NCBI GenBank assembly: GCA_009925965.1
Contig: RFPW01000003.1
Coordinates: forward strand, 1 to 30,673
Origin: Betaproteobacteria bacterium
GTDB lineage: Bacteria > Pseudomonadota > Gammaproteobacteria > Burkholderiales > Burkholderiaceae_E
Reading direction: 5' to 3'
DNA: 30,673 nucleotides
The notes beneath the pieces are model-generated. The model had not been told where the DNA came from and did no database searches. It saw nothing but the letters and a program-made list of their open reading frames with translations. The position numbers were made by a program, and so were the translations under genes. Numbering within the stretch: the stretch's first letter is position 1; every line of letters starts with the position of its first letter. Shown one piece after another: positions 15,863 to 24,263 of this stretch.

Positions 15863-18583
15863 TTCACTGCGCAGCGCATAGAGCGCCTCGAGTGCGTCGC
15901 GGGGTGTCATCGTGTCCGGGTCCAACCCGGCCAACTGGTCACGCAGGGCGAGCAAAGTCTCCAGCTCCGGGTCAGCGCCCGCTTCGGCCTCTGGCATTAC
16001 CGACTCGACGGTGAGCCCCACGGATGGTTCTATCAGATCGCCAAACAGGTTGCCCTGAGGGTCATGCTGACTCGATTTGCTTTCCAGAACAATGAGCGAT
16101 TGTCGGGCCGCTCGAATCACGGCTGCTGGTAAGCCCGCCAGTCGGGCGACCTCAAGTCCATAACTCTGGCTCGCGGGTCCTGCTTCGACGCTGTGTAAAA
16201 AGACGATACCGCCCGCATGTTCGATCGCAGACAGATGCAGATTGAAGGCTCCTGCATGGGTGACGGCCAATTGTGTGAGCTCAAAATAATGTGTCGCAAA
16301 CAGCGTCAGGCATCGGTTGCCCGTCAACATCCGGGCGGCAATAGCGTGGGCAAGCGATAGTCCATCGAAGGTCGACGTACCGCGACCAATTTCGTCCATG
16401 AGCACCAATGAGCTTGAGCTGGCAGCATTCAGGATGGCCGCTGCCTCGGTCATTTCGACCATGAATGTGGATCGTCCACTGGCGAGATCATCACTCGCGC
16501 CAATTCGGGTGAAAACGCGGTCGATGGGTCCGAGAATGCATTCGCTGGCGGGTACAAAACTCCCAATGTGGGCCAGAATCACAATCAACGCAGTCTGGCG
16601 CATGAAAGTCGATTTGCCCCCCATGTTGGGACCCGTGATCACGGCGAGTCGTCGATCGTCCCGAAGTACACAATCATTTGGCGTAAATCGCTGGCCCGTG
16701 CGTTCGAGCGCCTGTTCAACCACTGGATGTCGACCGCCGCGGATCTCGATCCCGGGGAGTGGTTCGAATCGAGGTCGATTCCAGTTCAGGGTGTCCGCCC
16801 GCTCAGCCAGATTCTCGAGCACATCGAGGTCGGCCACTGCGCTTCCGAGGGTTTGCAAGCTTGCAATCGACGGTTGAAGCGCGGCGATCAGTGCCTCCCA
16901 AAGCGATTTCTCGAGGGCCAGCGCTCGATCTTTGGCGGATAAGGCCCGGTCCTCGAATACCTTCAGTTCCGGCGTGACATAACGCTCGGCGTTCTTCAGT
17001 GTCTGTCGGCGCCGGTAATCATCGGGCACTTTTGTGCTTTGACCGTTGGTCACTTCAATGAAAAAACCATGCACTCCGTTGAAGCCGACACGAAGGTTCG
17101 GGATCCCCGTGCGCGCCCGCTCACGGGCCTCAAGTTCGGCGAGCCAGGTACCGCTGTCCTGATCGAGTCCGCGCAAGGTGTCGAGTTCGGGGTGAAAACC
17201 GCCCCGAATCACGCCGCCGTCCCGAATCTGCGCACCTGGTTCGTCGGCCAGTTGCGCTTCGAGCAGGCTTGCAGCCAACTGGGGTCGTTCTAGTCGTTGA
17301 ACTATTTCTGCGAACGTGAGCCCCTGCGGATCGATCTGATTCAATGCGTCCTGCAAGGCCCTGGTCGCTTGGAAACCATCGCGCAGCGCGGCCAGTTCGC
17401 GTGGCCTGACGCTCCCCAGGGCGATTCGGGCTGCGATCCGTTCAAAGTCAGCGGTTGCGCGTAAGAGGGGTCGCAGCAGAGCGCCTTGGCGTATGTGCGT
17501 TGGCCGCTCGAGCAGTGTGATGATGCAACGCTGGCGGGCAAGGATTCGAGTCGTGTCGCGCAGCGGCGTATCGACCCAGCGTCGCAGCCGACGCCCCCCA
17601 GCTGCAGTCTCACAGTGATCCAGGACAGAGAGCAGCGTGGGTTCGGTCTCCCCCCGAAGGGTTTCAACGAGCTCGAGGTTGCGACGGGCAACCGAATCCA
17701 CGACGAGAAATTCCTGAGGGTGATGAACCCGTATTTGTTGAAGGTGGGACGGCGCCCGGCCCTGGGTTCGTCCGACGTAAGCAATCAGCCCGGCGGCGGC
17801 GGCCAGAGCGGTATCCAGTGGGTTCGCATCGGTGCCGGCCAGATCTGGGACCGAAAGAGACTGCGTGAGTAATGCCCGGCCACGGTCGGCGTCGAACCCG
17901 TCCGGATCGCTCTCGACCAGCGCCAACAAACGTCCCGCTGCACCAAGGGCAGTGACCGCGGCCGCGCTGACGCTCTGGGCGAATGGCGACGAAGGTACGA
18001 GCAATTCAGCCGGTCGCAAGCGCTCGATTTCGCCGGGCAGCATGGACAGTGGCAGCTCGGCAAGCCAGCACTCGCCGCTGGCTAAAACGATCCAGGCCAG
18101 ACCAATGATGGGGTCTTTCGGCGCGGGCCCGCGCGACTTGCGCGCTGGAGCGATCGCCAGAAGCGGTCGGTCATCACGGTCCGGCAGCAGGCTGGCATCG
18201 GTCAGCGTCCCTGGCGTGACAATCCGAACCACCTTGCGCTCGACCGGACCCTTGCTGGTCGAGGGGTCACCGATTTGTTCGCACACGGCCACGGATTCAC
18301 CGAGCCGAAGCAATTTCGCCAGGTTTTGTTCGAGCGACACGACGGGCACGCCCGCCATCGGGATCGGCTCGCCAGCGCTCACGCCTCGCCGGGTCAATGT
18401 GATGCCGAGCAGGGGGGCCGCGCGCTCGGCGTCGCCGTAAAACATCTCGTAGAAATCGCCCATGCGATACAACAGCAGGGCGTTGGGGTGATCCGCCTTG
18501 ATCCGCAGAAACTGCTGCATCATCGGCGTGTGTTTTTCGACGCCTTCTGCGCGGGGATTACTTGCGTCCATCGGTGCTGTCAT
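15851..18583 (-). CDS. mutS: DNA mismatch repair protein MutS
   Basis: MutS recognises mismatches and small loops and, with ATP, recruits MutL. The 910-residue protein carries the mismatch-reading Phe44-x-Glu46 in MGDFYEMF, the connector, core and clamp domains (including GIPNLRVGFNGVHGFFIEVT), the Walker A GPNMGGKST (651-659), STFMVEMTEAA, Walker B LVLMDEIGRG (Asp730, Glu731), and TSTFDGLSLAHAIA with FATHYFELT. The C-terminal helix ends in RDALEALYALRSELGE. It is somewhat longer than E. coli MutS (853) because of loop insertions. All motifs are intact, so the repeat instability seen nearby is not explained by loss of this gene. Its tail overlaps the FKBP gene; its start is 130 bases from the transporter pseudogene. 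Confidence 0.97.
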   Translation of the reverse strand: MTAPMDASNPRAEGVEKHTPMMQQFLRIKADHPNALLLYRMGDFYEMFYGDAERAAPLLGITLTRRGVSAGEPIPMAGVPVVSLEQNLAKLLRLGESVAVCEQIGDPSTSKGPVERKVVRIVTPGTLTDASLLPDRDDRPLLAIAPARKSRGPAPKDPIIGLAWIVLASGECWLAELPLSMLPGEIERLRPAELLVPSSPFAQSVSAAAVTALGAAGRLLALVESDPDGFDADRGRALLTQSLSVPDLAGTDANPLDTALAAAAGLIAYVGRTQGRAPSHLQQIRVHHPQEFLVVDSVARRNLELVETLRGETEPTLLSVLDHCETAAGGRRLRRWVDTPLRDTTRILARQRCIITLLERPTHIRQGALLRPLLRATADFERIAARIALGSVRPRELAALRDGFQATRALQDALNQIDPQGLTFAEIVQRLERPQLAASLLEAQLADEPGAQIRDGGVIRGGFHPELDTLRGLDQDSGTWLAELEARERARTGIPNLRVGFNGVHGFFIEVTNGQSTKVPDDYRRRQTLKNAERYVTPELKVFEDRALSAKDRALALEKSLWEALIAALQPSIASLQTLGSAVADLDVLENLAERADTLNWNRPRFEPLPGIEIRGGRHPVVEQALERTGQRFTPNDCVLRDDRRLAVITGPNMGGKSTFMRQTALIVILAHIGSFVPASECILGPIDRVFTRIGASDDLASGRSTFMVEMTEAAAILNAASSSSLVLMDEIGRGTSTFDGLSLAHAIAARMLTGNRCLTLFATHYFELTQLAVTHAGAFNLHLSAIEHAGGIVFLHSVEAGPASQSYGLEVARLAGLPAAVIRAARQSLIVLESKSSQHDPQGNLFGDLIEPSVGLTVESVMPEAEAGADPELETLLALRDQLAGLDPDTMTPRDALEALYALRSELGE

Positions 18584-18713
18584 GGTCGGGCGCTATCGTC
18601 GTCAGCTTGAAAATCCGAGGCCAGATGTAGTTTTGACCATTCAAGTGCGCGGCGCTCTCCCTTGTGCGCTAAGAAATTTTTGCAGCACTTCTAAAGTGTA
18701 GCCTGAGACCCCT
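18584..18713. other. Intergenic region between mutS and the transporter pseudogene
   Basis: This 130-base divergent region is the widest promoter space in the window apart from the lipoprotein leader. A TTGACC at 18633 resembles a -35 box, but no good -10 lies at the right distance. I see no hairpin or repeat. Confidence 0.3.
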
Positions 18714-19776
18714 ATGAACATCGGCGTTGTCGCGGCACTCGGTGCTGCTTTTTTGTTTGGTGCCGGGACGCCGTTGGCCAAATGGTTGTTGGCGGACACG
18801 ACCCCTTGGATGCTTGCAGGCCTTTGTTATCTGGGTTCTGGAAGCGGACTCATGATCTACCGCAGGATCATCTCGGCTGCGCCCGTGCGCCTACCTAGGG
18901 CCGACCTTGGGTGGCTTGCGGGGGCCACTCTCTCGGGTGGGGCTATTGCTTCTCTCGGGTGGGGCTATTGCTCCGTTGCTGTTGATGAGCGGTCTGGCGA
19001 GGATGCCGGCAGGCCCCGCCTCCTTACTGCTTAATGCCGAGGGCGTGCTCACCGCGTTGCTGGCTTGGGCTGTTTTTCGCGAACATGTGGGTCGGCGCAT
19101 TGCGATTGGCATGGTTGCGATTGCGCTCGGGGCCTTGCTGCTCAGTTGGCCCGGCGATCTTGCCGTGCTTGATCTCTGGCCGGCGTTGGCGATTCTGGGG
19201 GCCTGTCTGGCATGGGCGGTTGATAACAACCTGACCCGCAAAATTTCCTTGAGCGACGCCAGCTGGATCACTGCGATCAAAGGTCTTGTGGCGGGGAGTG
19301 TGAATCTGGTGCTTGCCTTTTCGCTGGGCAACTAGCTCCCCGCGCTCCCCGTGCTTGCAGGGGCGATGACGATGGGATTTTTTAGCTATGGCGTCAGTCT
19401 TGCGCTCTATGTGGTGGGACTTCGACATCTCGGAACGGCCCGCACGGGGGCGTATTTTTCAATCGCACCCTTTGTTGGAGCGGCTCTTGCTGTCCTGTCG
19501 GGCGAACCGCTTAGTTGGCAGCTGGGCGGCGCCGGTGTCTTGATGGGAGTTGGTGTCTGGCTGCATTTGACTGAGCGTCATCATCACGAACATGCGCACG
19601 AGGCGATGGCGCATGAGCACGAGCATGTTCATGACGAGCATCATCAACATGACCATCCAGACCAACCTGATTTGGTTCTGACGACCGGGTTCCGGCATAG
19701 TCATCGCCATCATCATGCGGCGCTCGTTCACTCGCACGAGCACTACCCCGACACCCATCATCAACATGGGCACTAG
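18714..19776 (+). pseudogene. EamA/DMT-family transporter with His-rich tail, broken by a tandem duplication and an amber codon
   Basis: Three consecutive pieces together encode one inner-membrane drug/metabolite transporter of the EamA type with about ten membrane segments. The first, from ATG 18714, begins MNIGVVAALGAAFLFGAGTP. At 18929-18972 a perfect 22-bp unit occurs twice; deleting one copy restores the frame (LAGATLSGGAIAPLLLMSGL). The second piece runs to an in-frame TAG at 19333-19335 after AFSLGN, and the third continues in the same frame (LPALPVLAGAMTMGFFSYG) to 19776. The cytosolic tail carries about 25 histidines in HxH-type clusters, suggesting metal binding or metal transport. 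With two independent lesions the gene is very probably dead. The aminopeptidase gene starts 20 bases later. Confidence 0.92.
18929..18972 (+). repeat. Perfect 22-bp tandem duplication
   Basis: The unit beginning TCTCTCGGGTGGGG is present at 18929-18950 and again at 18951-18972 without a mismatch. As 22 is not a multiple of three, it shifts the transporter frame by one base. Confidence 0.97.
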
Positions 19777-19795
19777 CCCTGGCGGAACCCATCTG

Positions 19796-22462
19796 ATGAA
19801 TTCAATACGCGTTGTCTTCCGGCTGATCGCTGTTGCATTGGCGCTGATGGGTGTTTTGTGGATTGCCCCAGCATGCGCACAGTCCCGTTTTGATTTTGAT
19901 ACAACGCCGGGCCGCCTGAGCAAGATGGTTCGGCCTTCGCACTATGCGATTACGCTCAATCTCGACCCAGAGTCCGATCAGTTTTCTGGCGAGGTTGAGA
20001 TCGAGGTCGCTGTGCGAGCACCTCTTTCGGAGTTGATGCTGCATGCGCATCATTTGACGGCCAAGGTGGCTTCAATTCAACTGATCGGGGCTGGGTCAGC
20101 GGCCTCGAAGCCGATCGAACTGCGGGTCGAAGCGAATGAGAAGGCGCAGCTATGGCGCTTGGTGCCGATCGGGACACCCACAATCGCCCGGGGCTCGTAC
20201 CGGCTGCAAATGCGCTACCGCGGACGGGTCAATCAACACGATGCCGGACTGTATCAGGCGCCGCACGAGGTGGATGGCCGGCCAGCGCGGATGCTCGCGA
20301 CACAGCTCGAAGCTGTATTTGCACGGATGTTGTTTCCGGGGTTCGACGAACCCGCCTTTCGCAGCGTCTTCGATATCACCGTACGTGCGCCCAAGGCTTA
20401 TACGGTCGTCTCCAATATGCCTGTGCAGAGTAGTTCGCCAGCGACTGATTCCGCCGACCAGATCGTTCATCGATTTGAACCGACCCCGGCCATGCCAACG
20501 TATCTTGTTGCGGTCGCCGTCGGTAAATTCGATGTGTTGGAGGGACAGTCCGGGCGGGTCAAGTTGCGGATCCTGACTGCCCCAGGCAAGCGTGATCAGG
20601 GCGCTTATGCACTATCTGCAACCCAGAAAATTCTTCCTTTTTATAACGAATATTTTGGCATTGATTATGTTTTGCCAAAACTCGATCAGTTCGCGGTACC
20701 CAGCACACGTGATGGCGCGATGGAAGACTGGGGTCTGATTTCCTACAACGAGGCTGACCTCCTGTTCGACCCGCTCAAAAGCGGCCCGGAGACGCAGCGC
20801 GATATCTTCAGCGTCGTCGCTCATGAGATCGCCCACCAGTGGTTCGGCAACCTCGTGACTGCAGCCTCCTGGGAGGAGATCTGGCTCAACGAAGCCTTCG
20901 CGACCTGGCTGGCTGAAAAGGCGACCGACCGTTTCAATCCAGAGTGGCAAGTCGGGCTCCGCCGGCGCTCGCCGATTGATCGCACCATGCTCGATGACGC
21001 AGGCTCTGCCACTCGAGCCATTCGCTCGGGTCCGGTTGGCGAAGATCACGTATTCGATGTGTTTGATGGCATCACCTACGTTAAAGGGGGGGCTGTCCTG
21101 AGCATGCTTGAAGGCTGGATCGGACCCGAAGCGTTCCAGCGGGGATTGGCGGCCTACATGAAGGAGCGCAGGTTCTCGAATGCCACCGCCGGAGATCTTT
21201 GGTTTCATATGGGTCAGGCCGCTGGGCGCGATGTCAACGTAGTGGCCAGTAGTTGGACTGACCAGAAGGGATTTCCCCTCGTTAGCGTTACCGCGCGTTG
21301 TGAGCAGGGGACGCTGACAAAACTCGATCTGACTCAACAGCGCTTTTCTCAGGACCGGGCAGCGGCGCCGGATACGACGCTATGGAAGATTCCGCTGGTT
21401 TTGTTGCATGACGGTCAGACTCGCACCGTACTGCTCGAAACCGCCCAGCAAACGATCACACTGCCGGGCTGCCCCTCGCGTCCGACGATCCTTAATCCAA
21501 TGGGGCAGGGCTTTTATCGTGTGGCCTATGCAGCGCCCGAACAGGCTGCATTGGCGCGCGTTTTTACGGAACTCCCAGCCGCTGCCCGAATCTCGATCGT
21601 CAGCGACACGTTCGCGCTCGCCGTGGCGGGGCGTTTGCCCATGGCGGCTTTTCTGGATCTATTGCCGGCGATTCGACAGGTTCAGGGCTCCGATCGTCCA
21701 GCGTTGATGGCGGTTGCCCGTGAAGGCCTGCATTTTCTCGACGAGGCCCTCATCGGGAGCGTTCAGCAAGGCCGGCTGCGTTCGTTGGCTCTCGATTTTC
21801 TGCGGCCAGAACTCGCCGCATTGGGTTGGACTGGCGGCGACAACGAGCCGAGTGAAGTTCAGTTGTTTCGAAGTGGCCTGATCCAGGATCTCGCCCGTTA
21901 TGGCGACCAGACGACGATGGACTATGCCCGGCGCCTGTTTGAGCAGGAGCAGACGGGGCGAAGTCCAATCCCGGGCAATCTCCGTGGCGCGGTTATTCTG
22001 GCCGCAGGGTGGGGTGCCGACGGCGCGCAGTTTTCGCAGTTGGTCGATCGCCTGAAGGCTGCGCAACGCGAGGAAGATCGATGGCTTTTTGCTGCGTCGG
22101 CCGCAGCGGTTGCTGACCCGGCGCTCGCCGAGCAATTACTGAAGATTTCCATCGCGGGAGGCCTGCCGAACAATATCGCGGCGCGATTGCCCGCTATGGT
22201 CGCGGGTCACGGGCGCCACCCAGAACTCGCCTATCGTTTCACGTTAGATCACTACGCGGCACTTGCGGCCATTGCTGGTGACATGTTCGGTGCTTCCGCA
22301 TCCCTACTGCCTGGCGCTGCGAAGGCCTTTAATGATCAATCGAAGGGGGTAAGGCTGGTCGCCGATCAGCAACGCCTGAATGGCGAGAGCGGGAAAATGC
22401 CAGCGGCGAAGGCGGCGGCCCGCATTGCCCTCAAGGCGGCGGTGCTCTTACGAAACAACTGA
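19796..22462 (+). CDS. Secreted M1-family aminopeptidase
   Basis: This is a zinc aminopeptidase of the M1 family, 888 residues, with a signal peptide MNSIRVVFRLIAVALALMGV...ACAQS, so it acts outside the cytoplasm, probably in the periplasm. Domains in order are the N-terminal beta domain (to about residue 230), the thermolysin-like catalytic domain and a C-terminal ERAP1-type helical domain. Zinc ligands are His343, His347 and Glu366 (HEIAHQWFGN, then WLNEAFATW), the catalytic base is Glu344, and Tyr428 (DGITYVKGG) stabilises the transition state. The exopeptidase motif reads GAMED (307-311) rather than the usual GAMEN. The ATG has GGCGGAA upstream. The tail overlaps suhB by 15 bases on the other strand. 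Confidence 0.94.
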   Translation: MNSIRVVFRLIAVALALMGVLWIAPACAQSRFDFDTTPGRLSKMVRPSHYAITLNLDPESDQFSGEVEIEVAVRAPLSELMLHAHHLTAKVASIQLIGAGSAASKPIELRVEANEKAQLWRLVPIGTPTIARGSYRLQMRYRGRVNQHDAGLYQAPHEVDGRPARMLATQLEAVFARMLFPGFDEPAFRSVFDITVRAPKAYTVVSNMPVQSSSPATDSADQIVHRFEPTPAMPTYLVAVAVGKFDVLEGQSGRVKLRILTAPGKRDQGAYALSATQKILPFYNEYFGIDYVLPKLDQFAVPSTRDGAMEDWGLISYNEADLLFDPLKSGPETQRDIFSVVAHEIAHQWFGNLVTAASWEEIWLNEAFATWLAEKATDRFNPEWQVGLRRRSPIDRTMLDDAGSATRAIRSGPVGEDHVFDVFDGITYVKGGAVLSMLEGWIGPEAFQRGLAAYMKERRFSNATAGDLWFHMGQAAGRDVNVVASSWTDQKGFPLVSVTARCEQGTLTKLDLTQQRFSQDRAAAPDTTLWKIPLVLLHDGQTRTVLLETAQQTITLPGCPSRPTILNPMGQGFYRVAYAAPEQAALARVFTELPAAARISIVSDTFALAVAGRLPMAAFLDLLPAIRQVQGSDRPALMAVAREGLHFLDEALIGSVQQGRLRSLALDFLRPELAALGWTGGDNEPSEVQLFRSGLIQDLARYGDQTTMDYARRLFEQEQTGRSPIPGNLRGAVILAAGWGADGAQFSQLVDRLKAAQREEDRWLFAASAAAVADPALAEQLLKISIAGGLPNNIAARLPAMVAGHGRHPELAYRFTLDHYAALAAIAGDMFGASASLLPGAAKAFNDQSKGVRLVADQQRLNGESGKMPAAKAAARIALKAAVLLRNN

Positions 22463-23347
22463 GCTTGCGTTCTCAGGAGGTTCTGTTTTGCGGGTGACGG
22501 CCTCGCTCCACTGAGACGGGGCAAGGCAGGCCACTTTGGGACAGTCCGCGACCATCGCAACCAGGGCTGCAAATACTTTGGGCGTCCCCGCGAGGACTTG
22601 TTCACCGAACAGCCATTCGGTTTCACCCTTGAAGTCGCCGACTAACCCGCCGGCTTCGGTCACCATCAATGCCCCGGCGGCGCAGTCCCAAGGGGCAAGC
22701 CCAAGTTCGAAAAATCCGTCATAGCGTCCGCATGCGACGTAGGCCAGATCGAGCGCAGCGGCTCCGGGCCGACGTACCCCGGCGGCCAGTCGGCTGACTC
22801 GGGCAAATAGCTCGAGGTAGCCTTCGAGATCGTCTACGCGTCGAAAGGGGAAACCAGTGCCCAACAGCGATTCCTGCAGGCGCAAACGCTTCGATACGCG
22901 GATCCGGCGATCATTCAGAAAGGCACCACGACCACGGCTGGCCGTGAATAATTCGTCTCGGTTGGGGTCGTAGATGACGCCCTGGGTAATGACACCGCGC
23001 TCCATCAACGCGATCGATATCGCATATTGGGGCAGACTGTGAATGAAATTCGTGGTGCCATCGAGCGGATCAACAATCCAGACGTGCTCGCCCAGCCTCG
23101 GATCGCCTTCAACGGCTCGGCCCTGCGCGTCAACATGGCCAGACTCTTCGCCGAGCACGGTGTGGCTGGGAAAGGTCCCGAGAAGCGATTCAATAATTGC
23201 GTCCTCGGCGGCCCGATCGACCTCGGTTACAAAGTCGTTGGCTTGTTTACGGGCAACGCGAACGGTGTCGATATCAAACGCCGCACGGGTGATGATTCGA
23301 CCGGCACGACGCGCCGCCCGAATGCCCACATTGATCATAGGATGCAT
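22448..23347 (-). CDS. suhB: Inositol-1-monophosphatase family protein SuhB
   Basis: SuhB is a Mg-dependent inositol monophosphatase that also serves in ribosomal RNA antitermination and ribosome biogenesis. The start MHPMINVGIRAARRAG matches E. coli SuhB (MHPMLNIAVRAARKAG), which fixes the ATG at 23347 (299 residues). Metal and active-site motifs are VTEVDRAAE, LGEESG, WIVDPLDGTTNF and the C-terminal LAPWDCAAGALMVTEAGG. The start codon lies in a six-base ATGCAT palindrome whose other half is the candidate trmJ start on the opposite strand. A TACAAT box ends 6 bases upstream of the ATG, and no Shine-Dalgarno sequence is evident. The C-terminal 30 residues are variable. Confidence 0.96.
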   Translation of the reverse strand: MHPMINVGIRAARRAGRIITRAAFDIDTVRVARKQANDFVTEVDRAAEDAIIESLLGTFPSHTVLGEESGHVDAQGRAVEGDPRLGEHVWIVDPLDGTTNFIHSLPQYAISIALMERGVITQGVIYDPNRDELFTASRGRGAFLNDRRIRVSKRLRLQESLLGTGFPFRRVDDLEGYLELFARVSRLAAGVRRPGAAALDLAYVACGRYDGFFELGLAPWDCAAGALMVTEAGGLVGDFKGETEWLFGEQVLAGTPKVFAALVAMVADCPKVACLAPSQWSEAVTRKTEPPENASSVVS

Positions 23348-24160
23348 GACGTGATTGTAGAGGAATGCCTGACCCGAATCAGGGTTGTTTTGGTGGAACC
23401 TTCGCACCCCGGCAACATTGGCTCGGTTGCGCGGGCGATGAAAACGATGGGCTTGACCCGACTCGTGGTTGTGGCCCCGCGGGAGCCTGGGTTTGCGCGG
23501 GTGCCCGAGGCCGTTGCGTTTGCCTCCGGTGCTCATGACCTCATGGAAGCTGCGGCCGTGGTGGACACCCTGGAGCAAGCCCTCGCTGGCACCGTCCTAC
23601 AGATGGCCACCGCAAGCATGCCGCGTGAATTTGCCGCACAGCCCCTCGACCCGGATACGGCCTCGTTGCAAATGCTCGATCAATTGCGGCTCGCGGCTGA
23701 CCCTGTAGCCTTGGTTTTTGGAACCGAACGGGTCGGCCTGTCGATGGCTCAAGCCCAACTCTGCAGTCACTTCGCCTCAATACCCACTGCGCTGGGCTGT
23801 GATTCGCTTAACCTTGCACAGGCGGTCCAGGTGTTCGCGTGGTCGTTGCGACGCGCGGCTCTGCAAACCGTTGACTCGGACGCTCAGCCCTCATCAATGG
23901 TGCGTCCGGCCCAACCAACGGGGCGGTCTGATTCAGACTACGCGACTCATGATCAAGTCGAGGGACTTTATGCCCATCTCGAGTCAGCCCTGATTGCGAT
24001 CGGTTTTCTTGATCCGGCTGAGCCAAAGCGCCTCATGCCACGCTTGCGAAACCTATTCGGCCGGACCCGATTACAGCGCCAGGAGGTCGATATTCTGCGC
24101 GGTGTCTGCACGCGGATGGTGTCCATCTCGAAACCAACCTCCACCGGGCCGGGTGGGTAA
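23342..24160 (+). CDS. trmJ: tRNA (cytidine/uridine-2'-O-)-methyltransferase TrmJ
   Basis: TrmJ is a SPOUT-family methyltransferase that adds 2'-O-methyl to nucleotide 32 of tRNAs using S-adenosylmethionine. The knot-forming blocks are VVLVEPSHPGNIGSVARAMKTMGL, LVVVAPREPGF, ALVFGTERVGLS and DSLNLAQAVQVFAW. A C-terminal helical extension includes EGLYAHLESALIAIGFLDP and LMPRLRNLFGRTRLQRQEVDILRG. The most upstream plausible ATG is 23342 (272 residues), which overlaps the suhB start; a GTG at 23351 would also leave the domain whole. Divergent suhB-trmJ followed by cysE is typical of betaproteobacteria. Slightly longer than E. coli TrmJ (246). Confidence 0.93.
   Translation: MHDVIVEECLTRIRVVLVEPSHPGNIGSVARAMKTMGLTRLVVVAPREPGFARVPEAVAFASGAHDLMEAAAVVDTLEQALAGTVLQMATASMPREFAAQPLDPDTASLQMLDQLRLAADPVALVFGTERVGLSMAQAQLCSHFASIPTALGCDSLNLAQAVQVFAWSLRRAALQTVDSDAQPSSMVRPAQPTGRSDSDYATHDQVEGLYAHLESALIAIGFLDPAEPKRLMPRLRNLFGRTRLQRQEVDILRGVCTRMVSISKPTSTGPGG
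23354..23359 (-). promoter_or_regulatory. -10-like box just upstream of suhB
   Basis: Read on the minus strand this is TACAAT (5 of 6 to consensus), ending 6 bases before the conserved suhB ATG at 23347. A start of transcription at the usual distance would fall on the A of the ATG, giving a leaderless mRNA. No convincing -35 box is seen. The box lies inside the trmJ coding sequence. Confidence 0.35.
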
Positions 24161-24263
24161 ATTTTGACCCTGCTCCGCCGCTTTGCTGCATTTTGGTTGC
24201 ATGGCCGTCCGCGCACCGGCACTCTGTTGGGTTGATGAGAACCGAACTACCACCTTCATGCTG

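Noticed and set aside
18907..19335. An independent small membrane-protein gene starting at 18907
   Set aside because: Its first residues are out-of-frame translation of the duplicated transporter segment; the rest is the middle of the EamA protein.
18714..19776. Programmed frameshift or amber read-through in the transporter
   Set aside because: The shift is explained by a perfect 22-bp duplication, with no slippery sequence, and the amber codon has no visible recoding element; two lesions fit decay better.
20612..21337. A 241-codon minus-strand frame inside the aminopeptidase gene
   Set aside because: It is antisense to the catalytic domain of M1 and has no recognisable motif; it is a shadow of GC-biased codons.
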